Under the pieces are notes generated by a model. It made no database searches and had not been told where the DNA came from. It saw only the letters and a list, made by a program, of their open reading frames with translations. Shown piece by piece: positions 1-9,947 of a DNA stretch of 64,000 nucleotides. This stretch comes from Burkholderia ubonensis (GTDB lineage: Bacteria > Pseudomonadota > Gammaproteobacteria > Burkholderiales > Burkholderiaceae). A program made the translations under genes and the position numbers. How positions within the stretch are numbered: the stretch's first letter is position 1; every line of letters begins with the position of its first letter. Location: positions 372,001 through 436,000 of the forward strand of contig NZ_CADFEB010000004.1 in the NCBI RefSeq assembly GCF_902833085.1. Direction: 5' to 3'.

Positions 1-189
1 CGGATCGGGGTAGCGGCGCAGCGTGTCGCCGGTCTCGCCGAGCTCGTGCGTGATCGCCGCGACGACGCGCGGCGACGGCGGATAGGGATTCTCGTTGGTG
101 TTCAGCTTGACCGGATGCGCGAGCGCGGGCTGTTCGCCCGGCACGTAGGGCACGAGTTGCTGAACGACTTCGCTCCAGTAACGGCTCAC
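1..189 (-). CDS. hisC: Histidinol-phosphate aminotransferase, N-terminal part
   Basis: The gene runs off the left edge of the window, so only the first 63 codons are visible, read from a GTG at 189. The visible part includes [13 protein letters not shown], the substrate-arm motif typical of histidinol-phosphate aminotransferases, followed by a TLRRYPDP stretch. The family is a PLP-dependent transaminase that makes histidinol phosphate in histidine synthesis. It may also act on aromatic amino acids. It lies 71 bp downstream of pth on the same strand. The PLP lysine is outside the window, so the exact substrate is inferred from the N-terminus only. Confidence 0.82.
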   Translation of the reverse strand, partial: MSRYWSEVVQQLVPYVPGEQPALAHPVKLNTNENPYPPSPRVVAAITHELGETGDTLRRYPDP

Positions 190-260
190 CGCACGACTCC
201 TGACGGGTAAAACGACGAGATTACCTCATGCGCGGCATGCGGTGCGTGCGGCGGCTGCGC

Positions 261-863
261 TCAGCCGTTGCGATGCAGCAGCATCGTCGCGCGGTCGAGC
301 TCGCCCTTGACGACCATCGGCATCACGGCGAGCGCGCGTTCGATCGATGCGTCGATCACGTCCTGCTCCTCGCGGCGCGGCGGCTTCAGCACGAAATTCG
401 CGACGTCCGGCTTCGCGCCGGCGCGCGCGCTTTCGGGGATCAGGTCGCGCGGATGGCCGATGCCGATCCGCAGTCGCCAGTATTGCTGCGTCGACAGGTG
501 CGCGGAAATGTCCTTGAGGCCGTTGTGGCCGCCGCTGCCGCCGCCGCGCTTCAGCTTGACGGTGCCGGGCGGCAGGTCGAGCTCGTCGTGCGCGACGAGG
601 ATCTGGTCGGGCAGGATCTTGAAGAATTGCGCGAGCGCGACGACCGACTGGCCGGAGCGGTTCATGTACGTCTGCGGCTCGAGCAGATGTACTTCCTCGC
701 CGTGCAGGCGGGCCTTCGCGTAGAAGCCGTGGAAGCGGCGCTCGTCGCGCAGCGTGGCGCCCGCTTCGCGGGCCAGCTGGTCGATCAGCCAGAAGCCGGC
801 GTTGTGGCGCGTCGCGGTGTATTCCGCCCCGGGATTGCCGAGGCCGACGATCAGTTTGATCAT
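261..863 (-). CDS. pth: Peptidyl-tRNA hydrolase
   Basis: This 200-residue protein hydrolyses peptidyl-tRNA released by stalled ribosomes and so recycles tRNA in the cytoplasm. The N-terminus shows the family signature [19 protein letters not shown], including the Asn (residue 10) and His (residue 20) of the active site. Further on are the conserved TYMNRSG and [10 protein letters not shown] segments and the [12 protein letters not shown] loop. Length is normal. It follows rplY on the same strand with a terminator-like hairpin between them, a gene order common in beta-proteobacteria. The start at 863 begins [12 protein letters not shown], as expected for the family. Confidence 0.97.
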   Translation of the reverse strand: MIKLIVGLGNPGAEYTATRHNAGFWLIDQLAREAGATLRDERRFHGFYAKARLHGEEVHLLEPQTYMNRSGQSVVALAQFFKILPDQILVAHDELDLPPGTVKLKRGGGSGGHNGLKDISAHLSTQQYWRLRIGIGHPRDLIPESARAGAKPDVANFVLKPPRREEQDVIDASIERALAVMPMVVKGELDRATMLLHRNG

Positions 864-897
864 GACGTTTCGATGGCGGCGGCGAGCCGCCTGGGCG

Positions 898-937
898 CAA
901 AAAAAGAAAAACCCGCCGGGGGCAAGCCGCGGCGGGT
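898..937 (-). terminator. Rho-independent terminator after rplY
   Basis: On the minus strand a 7-bp stem ACCCGCC/GGCGGGT closes a 13-nt loop. It is followed by a tract rich in T (complement of the A-run at 898-910). It lies between the rplY stop and the pth start, so it would end the prs/rplY transcript. Confidence 0.75.
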
Positions 938-974
938 TGCGTCGACCGTTTCGGAAAACGGATCGAAAGGGCGC

Positions 975-1580
975 TTAGGCAGCCGGCGTTTCGCCTTCGG
1001 CCGCGTCCGACACGGCGCCAGCCGGCAGTGCTGCCGACGCGACGACCGGGTTTTCAGCGTCGACGTGGGCGGTCAGTGCGACGCCCTTCGGCAGCGTGAT
1101 GTCCTTCGCGTGCAGCGACTGGCCCGCTTCGATCTTCGACAGGTCGATTTCGAGGAATTCCGGCAGGTCGGCCGGCAGGCACTCGATTTCGATTTCCGTC
1201 GCGACGTGCGAGATGATCGCGCTCGACAGCTTCACGGCCGGGCTGACTTCAGCGTTCAGGAAGTGCAGCGGCGCCTTCGTGTGCAGCTTCTTCTTCGCGT
1301 CGACGCGCTGGAAGTCCACGTGCAGCACGAGTTGCTTGAACGGGTGGTACTGAACGTCACGCAGCAGGACTTGCTGCGATGCGCCGGCCACTTCGAGGTC
1401 GAGGATCGACGAGTGGAAGGCTTCCTTCTTCAGCGCGTGCCACAGGGCGTTGTGATCGAGTTCGATCATTTGCGGGGCGGCTTCGCCACCGTAGACGATA
1501 CCCGTGGTCTTACCAGCGTTGCGCAGGCGGCGGCTCGCACCCGTACCTTGCTGTTGGCGCTCGAAAGCGACGACTTTCAT
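975..1580 (-). CDS. rplY: 50S ribosomal protein L25/general stress protein Ctc
   Basis: This protein of about 201 residues is the long (CTC-type) form of L25, which binds 5S rRNA in the large ribosomal subunit. It begins [32 protein letters not shown], typical of the N-terminal 5S-binding domain. A second beta domain follows, with an alanine-rich tail ending near EGETPAA. I chose the ATG at 1580 over the one at 1592 because GGAGA sits six bases upstream of 1580. It follows prs on the same strand across about 160 bp that contains a strong hairpin. Confidence 0.95.
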   Translation of the reverse strand: MKVVAFERQQQGTGASRRLRNAGKTTGIVYGGEAAPQMIELDHNALWHALKKEAFHSSILDLEVAGASQQVLLRDVQYHPFKQLVLHVDFQRVDAKKKLHTKAPLHFLNAEVSPAVKLSSAIISHVATEIEIECLPADLPEFLEIDLSKIEAGQSLHAKDITLPKGVALTAHVDAENPVVASAALPAGAVSDAAEGETPAA

Positions 1581-1683
1581 GTGATTCTCCATGTGCTGCC
1601 CGCGACCAGGCAGTAAGACGGGCCGTCAAGACGGCGGCCCCTGATGAAACGGCCGGGGTTTCGTACGTCCCGGCCGATTGTGC

Positions 1684-1712
1684 AAAAAGCGAAGCGTTGC
1701 CGCTTCGCTTTT
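1684..1712 (-). terminator. Terminator hairpin between prs and rplY
   Basis: A perfect 12-bp stem AAAAGCGAAGCG/CGCTTCGCTTTT closes a 4-nt loop (1685-1712) and has A and T runs on both flanks, so it could work in either direction. It lies just past the prs stop. It may partly insulate rplY from prs transcription. Confidence 0.8.
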
Positions 1713-1743
1713 CGCGCATGCTTTTTGCTTGTCGGTATCCCGA

Positions 1744-2706
1744 TCAGGATTCCGCGAACAGCGACATCACCGAATCGCCGCGGCGGATCCGCGAGAACGT
1801 CTCGGCCAGGAGGCTCGCGCTCGTCAGCGAGCGGATCTTCGAGCAGGCCAGCGATTCCGCGGACAGCGGGATCGTGTCGGTGACGACCAGTTCGTCGAGC
1901 GCCGACGCGGCGATGCGCTCGGCGGCGCCACCCGACAGCACCGGGTGCGTCGCATAGGCGAACACCTGCTTCGCGCCGCGATCCTTCAGCACTTGCGCGG
2001 CCTTGCAGAGCGTGCCGGCGGTATCGACCATGTCGTCCATGATCACGCAGGTGCGGCCTTCGACTTCACCGATGATGTTCATCACTTCGGCGACGTTCGC
2101 TTTCGGGCGACGCTTGTCGATGATCGCGAGATCGCAGTTGAGCTGCTTCGCGAGCGCACGGGCACGGACCACGCCGCCGACGTCCGGCGACACGACGAGC
2201 AGATCCGAGTAATTCTGCTTGCGCAGGTCACCCAGCAGGATCGGCGTCGCGTAGATGTTGTCGACCGGAATGTCGAAGAAGCCCTGAATCTGGTCGGCGT
2301 GCAGATCCATCGTGATGATCCGCTCGACGCCGGCGATTTCCAGCATGTTCGCGACGATCTTCGCCGAGATTGCGACGCGCGCCGAACGCGGGCGGCGATC
2401 CTGGCGGGCGTAGCCGAAGTAGGGGATGGCTGCGGTGATCCGGCCGGCGGATGCGCGCTTGAGCGCATCGACCATGATCATCAGTTCCATCAGGTTGTCG
2501 TTGGTCGGCGCGCACGTGGATTGCAGGACGAAGACGTCCTTGCCGCGCACGTTTTCCTGGATCTCGACCTGGATCTCGCCGTCGGAGAAACGGCTGACCA
2601 TTGCCTTGCCGAGGGGAATACCAAGAATATTGACGACTTCCTGAGCAAGCGCGGGATTCGCGTTACCAGTAAAGACCATCAGGCCGTCATGGCTGTGGCT
2701 GCTCAT
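1744..2706 (-). CDS. prs: Ribose-phosphate pyrophosphokinase
   Basis: This 320-residue enzyme makes 5-phosphoribosyl-1-diphosphate from ribose 5-phosphate and ATP, the precursor of nucleotides, histidine and tryptophan. Visible family features are [12 protein letters not shown] near the N-terminus, [21 protein letters not shown], the YARQDRR flexible-loop motif, and the PRPP-binding signature [13 protein letters not shown] near residue 225. Length is normal. It lies immediately downstream of tRNA-Gln and ispE and is probably cotranscribed with them. Confidence 0.97.
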   Translation of the reverse strand: MSSHSHDGLMVFTGNANPALAQEVVNILGIPLGKAMVSRFSDGEIQVEIQENVRGKDVFVLQSTCAPTNDNLMELMIMVDALKRASAGRITAAIPYFGYARQDRRPRSARVAISAKIVANMLEIAGVERIITMDLHADQIQGFFDIPVDNIYATPILLGDLRKQNYSDLLVVSPDVGGVVRARALAKQLNCDLAIIDKRRPKANVAEVMNIIGEVEGRTCVIMDDMVDTAGTLCKAAQVLKDRGAKQVFAYATHPVLSGGAAERIAASALDELVVTDTIPLSAESLACSKIRSLTSASLLAETFSRIRRGDSVMSLFAES

Positions 2707-2751
2707 CGTGCACCTGCTTCGGGCTTTTGGCGGGAAATGCGGGAAAATTTT

Positions 2752-2828
2752 TGGCAGGGGAGGAAGGACTCGAACCCTCGCATGCCGGAATCAAAATCCG
2801 GTGCCTTGACCAACTTGGCGACTCCCCT
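2752..2828 (-). tRNA. tRNA-Gln (anticodon TTG)
   Basis: A 77-nt cloverleaf can be drawn by hand. The acceptor stem AGGGGAG pairs with CTCCCCT, then discriminator G and an encoded CCA at 2754-2752. The anticodon stem CCGGA/TCCGG encloses the loop TTTTGAT, giving anticodon TTG. The T-arm contains GGTTCGAGTCC. It sits between ispE and prs, a conserved position in Burkholderia and relatives. Confidence 0.96.
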
Positions 2829-2880
2829 ACACTCAACTGATAACTCCGCCGGACTGTAGGTCATCCGACAAAGTAAAACT

Positions 2881-3762
2881 TCATGACGCGAAAGCGAAGA
2901 GCGGATGCTCGTTCAGGCTTTCGGCAACTGCGCCGTTCCATCCGGCGGGCAGTTTGGCTTTCACCGCTTCTGCCTCGTGCTTGCTGCGAAACACTGCAAA
3001 CACGCTTGCTCCGGAGCCGGTCATCCTCGCGGGGGTCACATCATACAACCATTTGACCACCTGCGCAACTTCCGCGTACTTACTTGTCACAACTTGCTGC
3101 ATATCATTCCGACCGAAACTATCTGGCCATCCTGCGTCGCTGCTTTGTCGTGCAAGAAAGTCTGTAATTGTGACTGGCTTTGAATCTCTTGTCAACAACT
3201 CATCTGAAAAAATTTCAGCGGTCGGGACATGAACGCTTGGCGTCACAACCAGGAACCAGCGAGTCGGCAATTGTACCTCAGCTAATTCTTCTCCGATACC
3301 CTCTGCGAACGCATTTTTTCCAAAAATAAAAAACGGCACGTCCGCACCGAGTTTTACCGCGAGCGATTGCAATTCCGCGCGCGGCAGATTCAGCTGCCAC
3401 AGACGGTTCAGCGCGAGCAGCGTGGTTGCCGCGTCGGAGCTGCCGCCGCCGAGGCCCGCGCCCATCGGCAGGCGTTTGTCGATCTCGATGTCGACGCCGG
3501 CCGTCGCGCCCGTGTGCGCCTTCAGCAGGTTGGCGGCGCGCACGACGAGATCGCTTTCCTCGGGCACGCCCGGCACGTCGGTCGCGCGCGCAACCTTGCC
3601 GTCGTCGCGCAGCGTGAAGTGCAGCGTGTCGCCCCAGTTCAACAGCTGGAACACGCTCTGCAGGTCGTGATAACCGTTCGGGCGGCGGCCGGTGATGTGC
3701 AGGAACAGGTTGAGTTTCGCGGGCGCAAGGCAATTGCGCAGCGAGCGGGTCGAGTCGGTCAT
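2881..3762 (-). CDS. ispE: 4-diphosphocytidyl-2-C-methyl-D-erythritol kinase
   Basis: This 293-residue GHMP-family kinase phosphorylates CDP-methylerythritol in the non-mevalonate isoprenoid pathway. The N-terminus has [26 protein letters not shown]. The ATP-binding glycine loop is [14 protein letters not shown], and the C-terminal motif is [12 protein letters not shown]. The reading frame is intact and of normal length. What is odd is base composition: the 3' half (about 2881-3345) is far less GC-rich than the 5' half, as described in the findings. The gene lies between lolB and tRNA-Gln. Confidence 0.95.
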   Translation of the reverse strand: MTDSTRSLRNCLAPAKLNLFLHITGRRPNGYHDLQSVFQLLNWGDTLHFTLRDDGKVARATDVPGVPEESDLVVRAANLLKAHTGATAGVDIEIDKRLPMGAGLGGGSSDAATTLLALNRLWQLNLPRAELQSLAVKLGADVPFFIFGKNAFAEGIGEELAEVQLPTRWFLVVTPSVHVPTAEIFSDELLTRDSKPVTITDFLARQSSDAGWPDSFGRNDMQQVVTSKYAEVAQVVKWLYDVTPARMTGSGASVFAVFRSKHEAEAVKAKLPAGWNGAVAESLNEHPLFAFAS

Positions 3763-3793
3763 GCTGGTGTCGTGTCAGGCTAGGCGCGCGTGC

Positions 3794-4411
3794 TCACTGG
3801 TCGAGCACGAGCTTGATGTCGAGCGGCGGCGTCGCGCGCACGATGTTCACGCGCTTGACGCCGGTGGCCGGCGCATCCGCGTACGAGAGGTAATCGATCG
3901 TCCAGCCGTCCTGGCGGATCTGCTTGATGCGCGCGCCGTCTTCGGCGTCGCGCACGGTCGCGGCCGGCGACGCCGGCGCGGGCGTCGGCTGCAGCCAGTA
4001 GCGCAGCCCGGCGAGCGGCAGCGAAAAGCCGAGCGTGTTCTGCATCAGCTGATCGACGTCCGTCGCGAACTGCGGCCGGCGGTTCGGCAATTCGAGCGAC
4101 GCGGTGCGCGGCGACGACTTCACGACCGCGAGCGTCTGGCCGAGCGGGCTGCGCAATTCGAGCGACACGTCGTCGCCGTACTCCTGCCAGTCGAAGTTGC
4201 CGTACACGTTCTGCTGCCTGCCGAGGCGGTCGTTGTACTGCACCGCGAAGCGGCCGTGATACGCGTGCGTCGCGGCGGTCTGCAGCACGCCGCCGGGCGC
4301 GCTCGCCGACGGCGGCGTGCTCGCGCAACCGGCGAGCGCAAGTGCCGCGACGGCCGCGGCGATGCCGCGTGCCGCACGTGAGGACAGGGAAAACATCCGG
4401 GCCATTCGCAT
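3794..4411 (-). CDS. lolB: Outer membrane lipoprotein receptor LolB
   Basis: LolB accepts lipoproteins from periplasmic LolA and inserts them in the outer membrane. The 205-residue product starts MRMARMFSLSSRAARGIAAAVAALALAGCAS, a signal peptide with lipobox LAGC. It then has the family's GRFAVQYNDRLGRQQNVYGNFDW region and the GWTIDYLSY segment near the C-terminus. I chose the ATG at 4411 because it overlaps the stop of the upstream TPR gene by one base, which implies translational coupling. An ATG at 4405 is also possible. ispE follows closely. Confidence 0.9.
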   Translation of the reverse strand: MRMARMFSLSSRAARGIAAAVAALALAGCASTPPSASAPGGVLQTAATHAYHGRFAVQYNDRLGRQQNVYGNFDWQEYGDDVSLELRSPLGQTLAVVKSSPRTASLELPNRRPQFATDVDQLMQNTLGFSLPLAGLRYWLQPTPAPASPAATVRDAEDGARIKQIRQDGWTIDYLSYADAPATGVKRVNIVRATPPLDIKLVLDQ

Positions 4412-6237
4412 CAGAGGCCGTTGACCTGGAGGCGCTTGAGCGTCTGCACGAGCGTGTCGTTGTCCGGCTCGAGCTTCTGCGCCGCGCGCCACGCGGTGCG
4501 CGCTTCATCCTGCGCGCCGCTCTTCCACAGTACCTCGCCGAGATGCGCGCCGATTTCGGCGTTCGGCTGCAGGTCGTATGCGCGGCGCAGGACCTTCGTC
4601 GCGCCGGCGGTGTCGCCCATCCGGAATTTCACCCAGCCGAGGCTGTCCATGATGTACGCGTCGTTCGGCGCGAGCGCGTTGGCCTTCTCGATCAGCTTGC
4701 TGGCTTCCGGCAGGCGCTGGTTGCGGTCGGCGAGCGAATAGCCGAGCGCGTTGTACGCCTGCGGGTTGTCGGGCTGCGTGCGGATCAGTTCGCGCAGCTG
4801 CTGTTCCATGGTCGTGTAGTGGCCGGTCTTCTCGGCCGCCATCGCATAGTCGTAGCGCAGGTCCGGATCGTCCGGGAAATCGTCGACGGCCCGCGACAGG
4901 CGCGTCTCCGCTTCGCCGTAGCGCTTCGCGGTGAACAGGATCGACGCATCGGTGCGCGCGATCACGGCGGCGTCGCGCGGATCGTTGACCGGGAGGTTGT
5001 CGAGCACCTTGCGCGCCTCGTCGGTCTTGCCCTGTTTCTGCAGCAGCTGCGCGCGCGTGATCTGCGCGGGCAGGTAGTGCTGGCTCGTCTGGTCGACCTT
5101 GTCGAGCCATTGCGACGCGGTCGCGTCGTTGCCCTGGTCGATCGCGATCTGCGCGAGGTAGATGTAGCCCTGGCCGACGTCGGCGTTCGGCTGCTTCGCG
5201 CCGAGCTGCACGTACTGCTTCAGGTAGGCCGTCGCATCGTCGAGCTTCTTCTGCTGAATCTTGATCAGCGCGAGCGCCATCAGCGGCGTCGGATCTTTCG
5301 AGTCGAGCTTGCGCATCGTCTCGAACTGCTTCTGCGCGTCGTCGAGGCGTTCGTCCGCGAGATACAGCTGCGACAGCGCGAGCCGCGCGTCGCGCGACTT
5401 CGGATTCTGCTGAACATATTTCTCGAACGATGCGATGCCGGCCGCGCGCTCCGCGGGGCCCATCTGCGACAGCATCAGCGCCGCGGGCAGGTAGTCCGGC
5501 CGGATCTGCAGCGCCTGCTTCAGCGATTGCGCGGCGCCGTCCTTGTCGTCGACGGCGAGCTGCTGGCGGGCGATCGCGAGTTGCGCCTCCGGGCGGTTCA
5601 TGTCGTTCTTCAGCATGTCCCGCAGCACCGCGAGGCCGCCGACGCGGTCGGCGCCGCGCGCGAGCAGCGCCTGCAGCGCGAGGATCGCGGGGCCGCGCGT
5701 GTCGCCGGTCGCGCGCGCGAGTTCGCGCGCGAGCATCGGCTGCGCGTCGGCCGGCTTGCCGGCGAGCACCAGCAGCGCGGCGTCGACCTGCGACGCGCGG
5801 TTCGAATCCGGCGCGTACTGGCGCCACAGGTTCGCGGCGGACAGCGCATCGGCCGGGCTCTGCGCGGCGAGCGCGATTTCGGTCGCGCGCTGCGCCATGC
5901 GCGGGTCGCGCGTGTCGCGCGCGAGCGCGAGATACGTCTGGAACGCCGGAGCGGGCTGGTTACGCTGGAGCGCCACTTCGGCGGCAAGCACCTGATAGAC
6001 GATCTGGCTCGTCAGCGGCACGCTCGGGAGATTCTTTTTCTCGTCCGGCAACACATGGTCGAACGCGCCCTGCGGCTCGTCGTCGTCCGGCGCAGGCATC
6101 TGCGCGTGGGCCGGAATGGCGGCGAAGGTCCATGCGGCGATCAGCGCGGCACCAAGCACGCGGCGGACCGGGAAGGCACGCAAGCCGCGCGCGTCGGCGG
6201 CGGGGCGCTTCTGAAGCAGCTTCAAGGGCAGGGTCAT
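4411..6237 (-). CDS. Tetratricopeptide-repeat protein, exported
   Basis: A protein of about 608 residues with a signal-like segment (roughly residues 20-50, ending IPAHAQ) followed by many TPR-type helical pairs. Examples are NALGYSLADRNQRLPEASKLIEKA and DSLGWVKFRMGDTAGATKVLRRAYDLQP near the C-terminus. Such proteins are periplasmic or envelope scaffolds; the partner is unknown. I chose the ATG at 6237 over 6294 because the signal peptide then begins near the N-terminus. The stop overlaps the lolB start, so the two are cotranslated, suggesting a shared envelope role. It is divergent from mutM. Confidence 0.87.
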   Translation of the reverse strand: MTLPLKLLQKRPAADARGLRAFPVRRVLGAALIAAWTFAAIPAHAQMPAPDDDEPQGAFDHVLPDEKKNLPSVPLTSQIVYQVLAAEVALQRNQPAPAFQTYLALARDTRDPRMAQRATEIALAAQSPADALSAANLWRQYAPDSNRASQVDAALLVLAGKPADAQPMLARELARATGDTRGPAILALQALLARGADRVGGLAVLRDMLKNDMNRPEAQLAIARQQLAVDDKDGAAQSLKQALQIRPDYLPAALMLSQMGPAERAAGIASFEKYVQQNPKSRDARLALSQLYLADERLDDAQKQFETMRKLDSKDPTPLMALALIKIQQKKLDDATAYLKQYVQLGAKQPNADVGQGYIYLAQIAIDQGNDATASQWLDKVDQTSQHYLPAQITRAQLLQKQGKTDEARKVLDNLPVNDPRDAAVIARTDASILFTAKRYGEAETRLSRAVDDFPDDPDLRYDYAMAAEKTGHYTTMEQQLRELIRTQPDNPQAYNALGYSLADRNQRLPEASKLIEKANALAPNDAYIMDSLGWVKFRMGDTAGATKVLRRAYDLQPNAEIGAHLGEVLWKSGAQDEARTAWRAAQKLEPDNDTLVQTLKRLQVNGL

Positions 6238-6324
6238 GGAAATCCGTTCGATGTTTCGGTCGATTGTAACGCGCTCGCTACAATACACGCACAATCACGA
6301 CCATCAGTTTGAGACCCGCAGAAC

Positions 6325-7155
6325 ATGCCAGAGTTGCCAGAAGTCGAAGTGACGCGCCGGGGTATCGAACCCTTTGTCGCGGGGCGGCGCGTCGAGCGCG
6401 TCGACGTCCGTACCGCGATGCTGCGCTGGCCGGTGCCGGCCGGGCTCGCCGAGCAGTTGCGCGCGCGCGAGGTGCTCGGCGTCGAGCGGCGCGGCAAGTA
6501 CCTGCTGTTCGAGGTCGACGCCGGCTGGTTCATCGTGCATCTCGGCATGACGGGCACGCTGCGCGTGCTGCCGACCGCCGGCGCGCCGCCCGCCGCCGCG
6601 AAGCACGACCACATCGACTGGATCTTCGACGAATTCGTGCTGCGCTACCGCGATCCGCGCCGCTTCGGCGCCGTGCTGTGGCATCCGCGCGAGGCGGGCG
6701 ACGTGCACGCGCACCCGCTGCTCGCGAGCCTCGGCGTCGAACCGTTCTCGCCGGCCTTCAGCGGCGCGCTGCTGCATGCGCGCACGCGCGGGCGCTCGGT
6801 GTCGGTGAAGCAGGCGCTGCTCGCGGGCGACATCGTCGTCGGCGTCGGCAACATCTATGCATCGGAGAGCCTGTTCCGCGCCGGGATCCGGCCGACCACC
6901 GCCGCCGGGAAGGTGTCGCTGCCGCGTTACGAGCGGCTGGCCGATGCCGTGCGCGCGACGCTCGCCGACGCGATCGAGCGCGGCGGCAGCACGTTGCGCG
7001 ATTTCGTCGGCAGCAACGGCGAGAGCGGCTACTTCCAGCTCGACTGTTTCGTCTACGATCGCGCGGGCCTGCCTTGCCGTGTGTGCGGCACGCCGGTCCG
7101 GCAGATCGTGCAGGGCCAGCGGTCGACCTATTTCTGTCCGACGTGCCAGCGTTGA
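6325..7155 (+). CDS. mutM: Formamidopyrimidine-DNA glycosylase
   Basis: This 276-residue enzyme removes 8-oxoguanine and ring-opened purines from DNA and cleaves the resulting abasic site. It starts [14 protein letters not shown], so after Met removal the catalytic Pro and neighbouring Glu are in place. The C-terminal zinc finger has four cysteines (CRVCG...YFCPTCQR). The helix-two-turn-helix region [17 protein letters not shown] is intact. mutY begins 25 bp downstream on the same strand, so the two arms of the GO repair system form one unit here. Confidence 0.97.
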   Translation: MPELPEVEVTRRGIEPFVAGRRVERVDVRTAMLRWPVPAGLAEQLRAREVLGVERRGKYLLFEVDAGWFIVHLGMTGTLRVLPTAGAPPAAAKHDHIDWIFDEFVLRYRDPRRFGAVLWHPREAGDVHAHPLLASLGVEPFSPAFSGALLHARTRGRSVSVKQALLAGDIVVGVGNIYASESLFRAGIRPTTAAGKVSLPRYERLADAVRATLADAIERGGSTLRDFVGSNGESGYFQLDCFVYDRAGLPCRVCGTPVRQIVQGQRSTYFCPTCQR

Positions 7156-7180
7156 AACCTTTGTCCATTTTCTCGTCATC

Positions 7181-8287
7181 TTGAAGCCGCCCCGTACCGC
7201 TCCCGCTCCGTTTCCCGTTACGCCGCTGCACCGCACGTTCGCCACGCGCCTGATCGCGTGGCAGCGCGCGCACGGCCGCCACGACCTGCCGTGGCAGAAC
7301 ACACGCGATCCCTATCGCATCTGGCTGTCGGAAATCATGCTGCAGCAGACCCAGGTGTCGACCGTCGTGCCGTACTACCTGCGCTTTCTCGAGCGCTTTC
7401 CGGACGTCGCCGCGCTCGCCGCCGCGCCGGCCGACGACGTGATGGCGCTATGGGCGGGCCTCGGCTACTACTCGCGCGCGCGCAACCTGCACCGCTGCGC
7501 GCAGGTGGTGGCCGCCGAGCACGGCGGCGCGTTCCCGGCGACGCCGGACGCGCTCGCCGAGCTGCCCGGCATCGGCCGCTCGACCGCGGCGGCGATCGCG
7601 TCGTTCGCGTTCGGCGCGCACGCGACGATTCTCGACGGCAACGTGAAGCGCGTGCTCGCGCGGGTGTTCGGCGTCGAAGGCTTCCCCGGCGAGAAGCGCG
7701 TCGAGAACGACATGTGGGCGCTGGCCGAATCGCTGCTGCCCGATGCCGCGAATGCAGCTGACGTGAGCGCGTATACGCAGGGCCTGATGGATCTCGGCGC
7801 GACGCTGTGCGGGCGCGGCAAGCCGGATTGCGCGCGCTGCCCGTTTGCCGGCGATTGCGTCGCGCAGTCCACCGGCCGGCAGCGCGAATTGCCGGCCGCG
7901 CGCCCGAAGAAGAAGGTGCCGACGCGCAAGACCTGGATGCTCGTGCTGCGCGACGGCGACGCGGTGCTGCTCGAGCGGCGGCCGCCGGCGGGCATCTGGG
8001 GCGGATTGTGGAGCCTGCCGGAAGCCGACGGCGACGCCGCGCTCGCCGACCGCGCGCGCGGTCTGGGCGGCGGCGGGCCGGTTCCGCTCGCGCCGCTCAC
8101 GCACACGTTTACGCATTTCAAGCTCGAAATCGAGCCGCGGCTGAGCGAAATGGGCGAGGGCGGCGGCGGTGACGTCGTCGCACAGGACGCGCAAACCGCA
8201 TGGGTGCCGCTGAGCGGACTCGACGCGTACGGCGTGCCCGCGCCGGTGCGCAAGCTGCTCGATGCGTTGAGCGGGCCGCTGCTGTAA
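7181..8287 (+). CDS. mutY: A/G-specific adenine glycosylase
   Basis: MutY removes adenine paired with 8-oxoguanine. Visible features are the LSEIMLQQTQVSTVVPYYLRFLERFP region, the helix-hairpin-helix LPGIGRSTAAAIASFAFG, the catalytic Asp in ILDGNVKRVLARVFG, and a 4Fe-4S loop with Cys spacing C-x6-C-x2-C-x5-C. A C-terminal NUDIX-like domain, used for 8-oxoG recognition, follows from about residue 245. No ATG is well placed, so I take the TTG at 7181, 25 bp after the mutM stop, giving 368 residues. The exact start is uncertain. Confidence 0.93.
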   Translation: MKPPRTAPAPFPVTPLHRTFATRLIAWQRAHGRHDLPWQNTRDPYRIWLSEIMLQQTQVSTVVPYYLRFLERFPDVAALAAAPADDVMALWAGLGYYSRARNLHRCAQVVAAEHGGAFPATPDALAELPGIGRSTAAAIASFAFGAHATILDGNVKRVLARVFGVEGFPGEKRVENDMWALAESLLPDAANAADVSAYTQGLMDLGATLCGRGKPDCARCPFAGDCVAQSTGRQRELPAARPKKKVPTRKTWMLVLRDGDAVLLERRPPAGIWGGLWSLPEADGDAALADRARGLGGGGPVPLAPLTHTFTHFKLEIEPRLSEMGEGGGGDVVAQDAQTAWVPLSGLDAYGVPAPVRKLLDALSGPLL

Positions 8288-8303
8288 CTCGCGCGGCGGG
8301 CGC

Positions 8304-8942
8304 TCAGAGCCAGCCGTGCCGGTTCAGCACATGATGCACGGCGTCGATGCGCGCGCCGACGTCGGGAAACTCCATCAGCTTCTGCCGCGCGCGCAGATCG
8401 AGCGGCAGCAGTTCGGCCAGGCGGTTCGACACCCAACTCGGATCGTCGAGCCGGAACGGCTCGCAGAACGGCAGCTTGTCCGGCTCGTTCTTCTGCTTCA
8501 GCGCATCGATGATGCGCTCCAGCACCTCCGCGCACGCGCCGAACTGCGCGAGCGCCTGCTCGCCTTCGAGGGGAATGTCGTCGGGCAGCGGCTCCGCGAT
8601 GCCGACGAGCAGCCCGTTCGCCTCAACGCGGTACGACAGCAGTTCGAAGCGCTGCGTGCCGATCGCCTGCAGAAACAGCATCCCGAATTCGCCGGTGTCG
8701 CATTCGACGATGCGCGCCATGCAGCCGATCGTTTCCGGCACCGACACCGCGCCTTCCTGCGCGACTTCCGGGCCGCTTTTCAGCAGGCAGACGCCGAACG
8801 GCGCGTTGTCGCGCAGACAGGCGCGCGACATGTCGAGATAGCGCGCCTCGAACACCTTGAGCGGCAGCAGCCCTCCGGGAAACAGCACGGTATGCAGCGG
8901 AAACAGCGGCAGGTCGAGCAGGGTGGTGGAGAGAGAGGACAT
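8304..8942 (-). CDS. Lon-substrate-binding-domain (LAN) protein
   Basis: This 212-residue protein matches the N-terminal substrate-binding domain of Lon protease without its ATPase or protease parts. The N-terminus reads LPLFPLHTVLFPGGLLPLKVFEARYLDM, the family hallmark. Such stand-alone domains are widespread but their function is not established. It is convergent with mutY (16 bp between stops) and lies just downstream of rapZ on the same strand. Confidence 0.88.
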   Translation of the reverse strand: MSSLSTTLLDLPLFPLHTVLFPGGLLPLKVFEARYLDMSRACLRDNAPFGVCLLKSGPEVAQEGAVSVPETIGCMARIVECDTGEFGMLFLQAIGTQRFELLSYRVEANGLLVGIAEPLPDDIPLEGEQALAQFGACAEVLERIIDALKQKNEPDKLPFCEPFRLDDPSWVSNRLAELLPLDLRARQKLMEFPDVGARIDAVHHVLNRHGWL

Positions 8943-8968
8943 GGCGCGCTGACGGGGAAGCGGCGTCG

Positions 8969-9877
8969 CTAGGGTCTTGCGACCGCAGTCACGAGCCGCG
9001 ACGACGCGCCGACATCCACCGGTGCGTCACGATGCCGCACGATCACGTTCGCCTCGGCCGCGAGGCGCGTGGCGAGCGTTTCCGCGATGAAGACCGAGCG
9101 ATGCTGCCCGCCCGTGCAGCCGATGGCGACGGTCAGGTAGCTGCGATTGTCTTCGCGGAAGTGCGGCAGCCATTTGATGAGAAACGCATGGATGTCGTCG
9201 ATCATCTGGTGGACGATCGGCAGTGCGTCGAGAAACGCGATGACCGGCTGGTCGAGCCCGGTGAGCGGGCGCAGCTCATGGTCGTAGTACGGATTCGGCA
9301 GCGCGCGCACGTCGAACATCAGGTCCGCGTCGAGCGGCACGCCACGCTTGAAGCCGAACGATTCGAACGTCAGCATCAGGTCGTGGTCCTTCTGCTCGAT
9401 GAACCGCTTGACCCAGCTGCGCAGCGCATTCGCGCGCAGGTTGCTGGTGTCGATCTGATGGCCGAATTCGGCGAGCGGCGCGACCAGGTCGCGCTCGCGC
9501 TCGATCGCCTCCTCGAGCGACGACAGCAGGCCGACGTCGGCGTCGTGCGACGGCGAGCCGGACAGCGGATGGCGGCGGCGCGTCTCGGAAAAGCGCTGGA
9601 TCAGCGCCTGGGTGCTCGCGTTGAGGAACAGCACGCGCACGTCGTGCTCGCGCGACAGCGCGCGGATCAGGCCGGGCATTTCGTCGAGCGACGCGCTCGA
9701 GCGCGCGTCGATCGCGACGGCGAGCTGCCGCTGGCCTTCCTCGGCCAGGTAGCGGGCCAGCTCGGGCAGCACGTGCGGCGGCAGGTTGTCGACGCAGTAG
9801 AAGCCCGCGTCCTCCAGCGCGTTCAGCGCGACGGACTTGCCGGAGCCGGAAATGCCGGTGATGAGAACTATGCGCAT
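8969..9877 (-). CDS. rapZ: RNase adapter protein RapZ
   Basis: RapZ is a GTP/ATP-binding protein that in enterobacteria guides RNase E to the small RNA GlmZ and so tunes GlmS and envelope precursor supply. Walker A is GISGSGKS at residues 8-15, and the conserved C-terminal segment [16 protein letters not shown] is intact. I chose the ATG at 9877 ([15 protein letters not shown], 302 residues) rather than 9907, because Walker A then sits at the usual distance from the start. It is the distal member of the rpoN-hpf-ptsN-hprK run. Confidence 0.95.
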   Translation of the reverse strand: MRIVLITGISGSGKSVALNALEDAGFYCVDNLPPHVLPELARYLAEEGQRQLAVAIDARSSASLDEMPGLIRALSREHDVRVLFLNASTQALIQRFSETRRRHPLSGSPSHDADVGLLSSLEEAIERERDLVAPLAEFGHQIDTSNLRANALRSWVKRFIEQKDHDLMLTFESFGFKRGVPLDADLMFDVRALPNPYYDHELRPLTGLDQPVIAFLDALPIVHQMIDDIHAFLIKWLPHFREDNRSYLTVAIGCTGGQHRSVFIAETLATRLAAEANVIVRHRDAPVDVGASSRLVTAVARP

Positions 9878-9947
9878 GGGAAGCAGAAAATCCTGACGTT
9901 TCATCATAGCACCGGCACGACGCGCCCGCGCCGTGCGCCTGCACCGG

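Noticed and set aside
4342..6312. Plus-strand open frame of 656 codons opposite the TPR gene
   Set aside because: Antisense to a well-supported TPR gene, with repetitive Arg/Val/Leu content and no recognisable domain.
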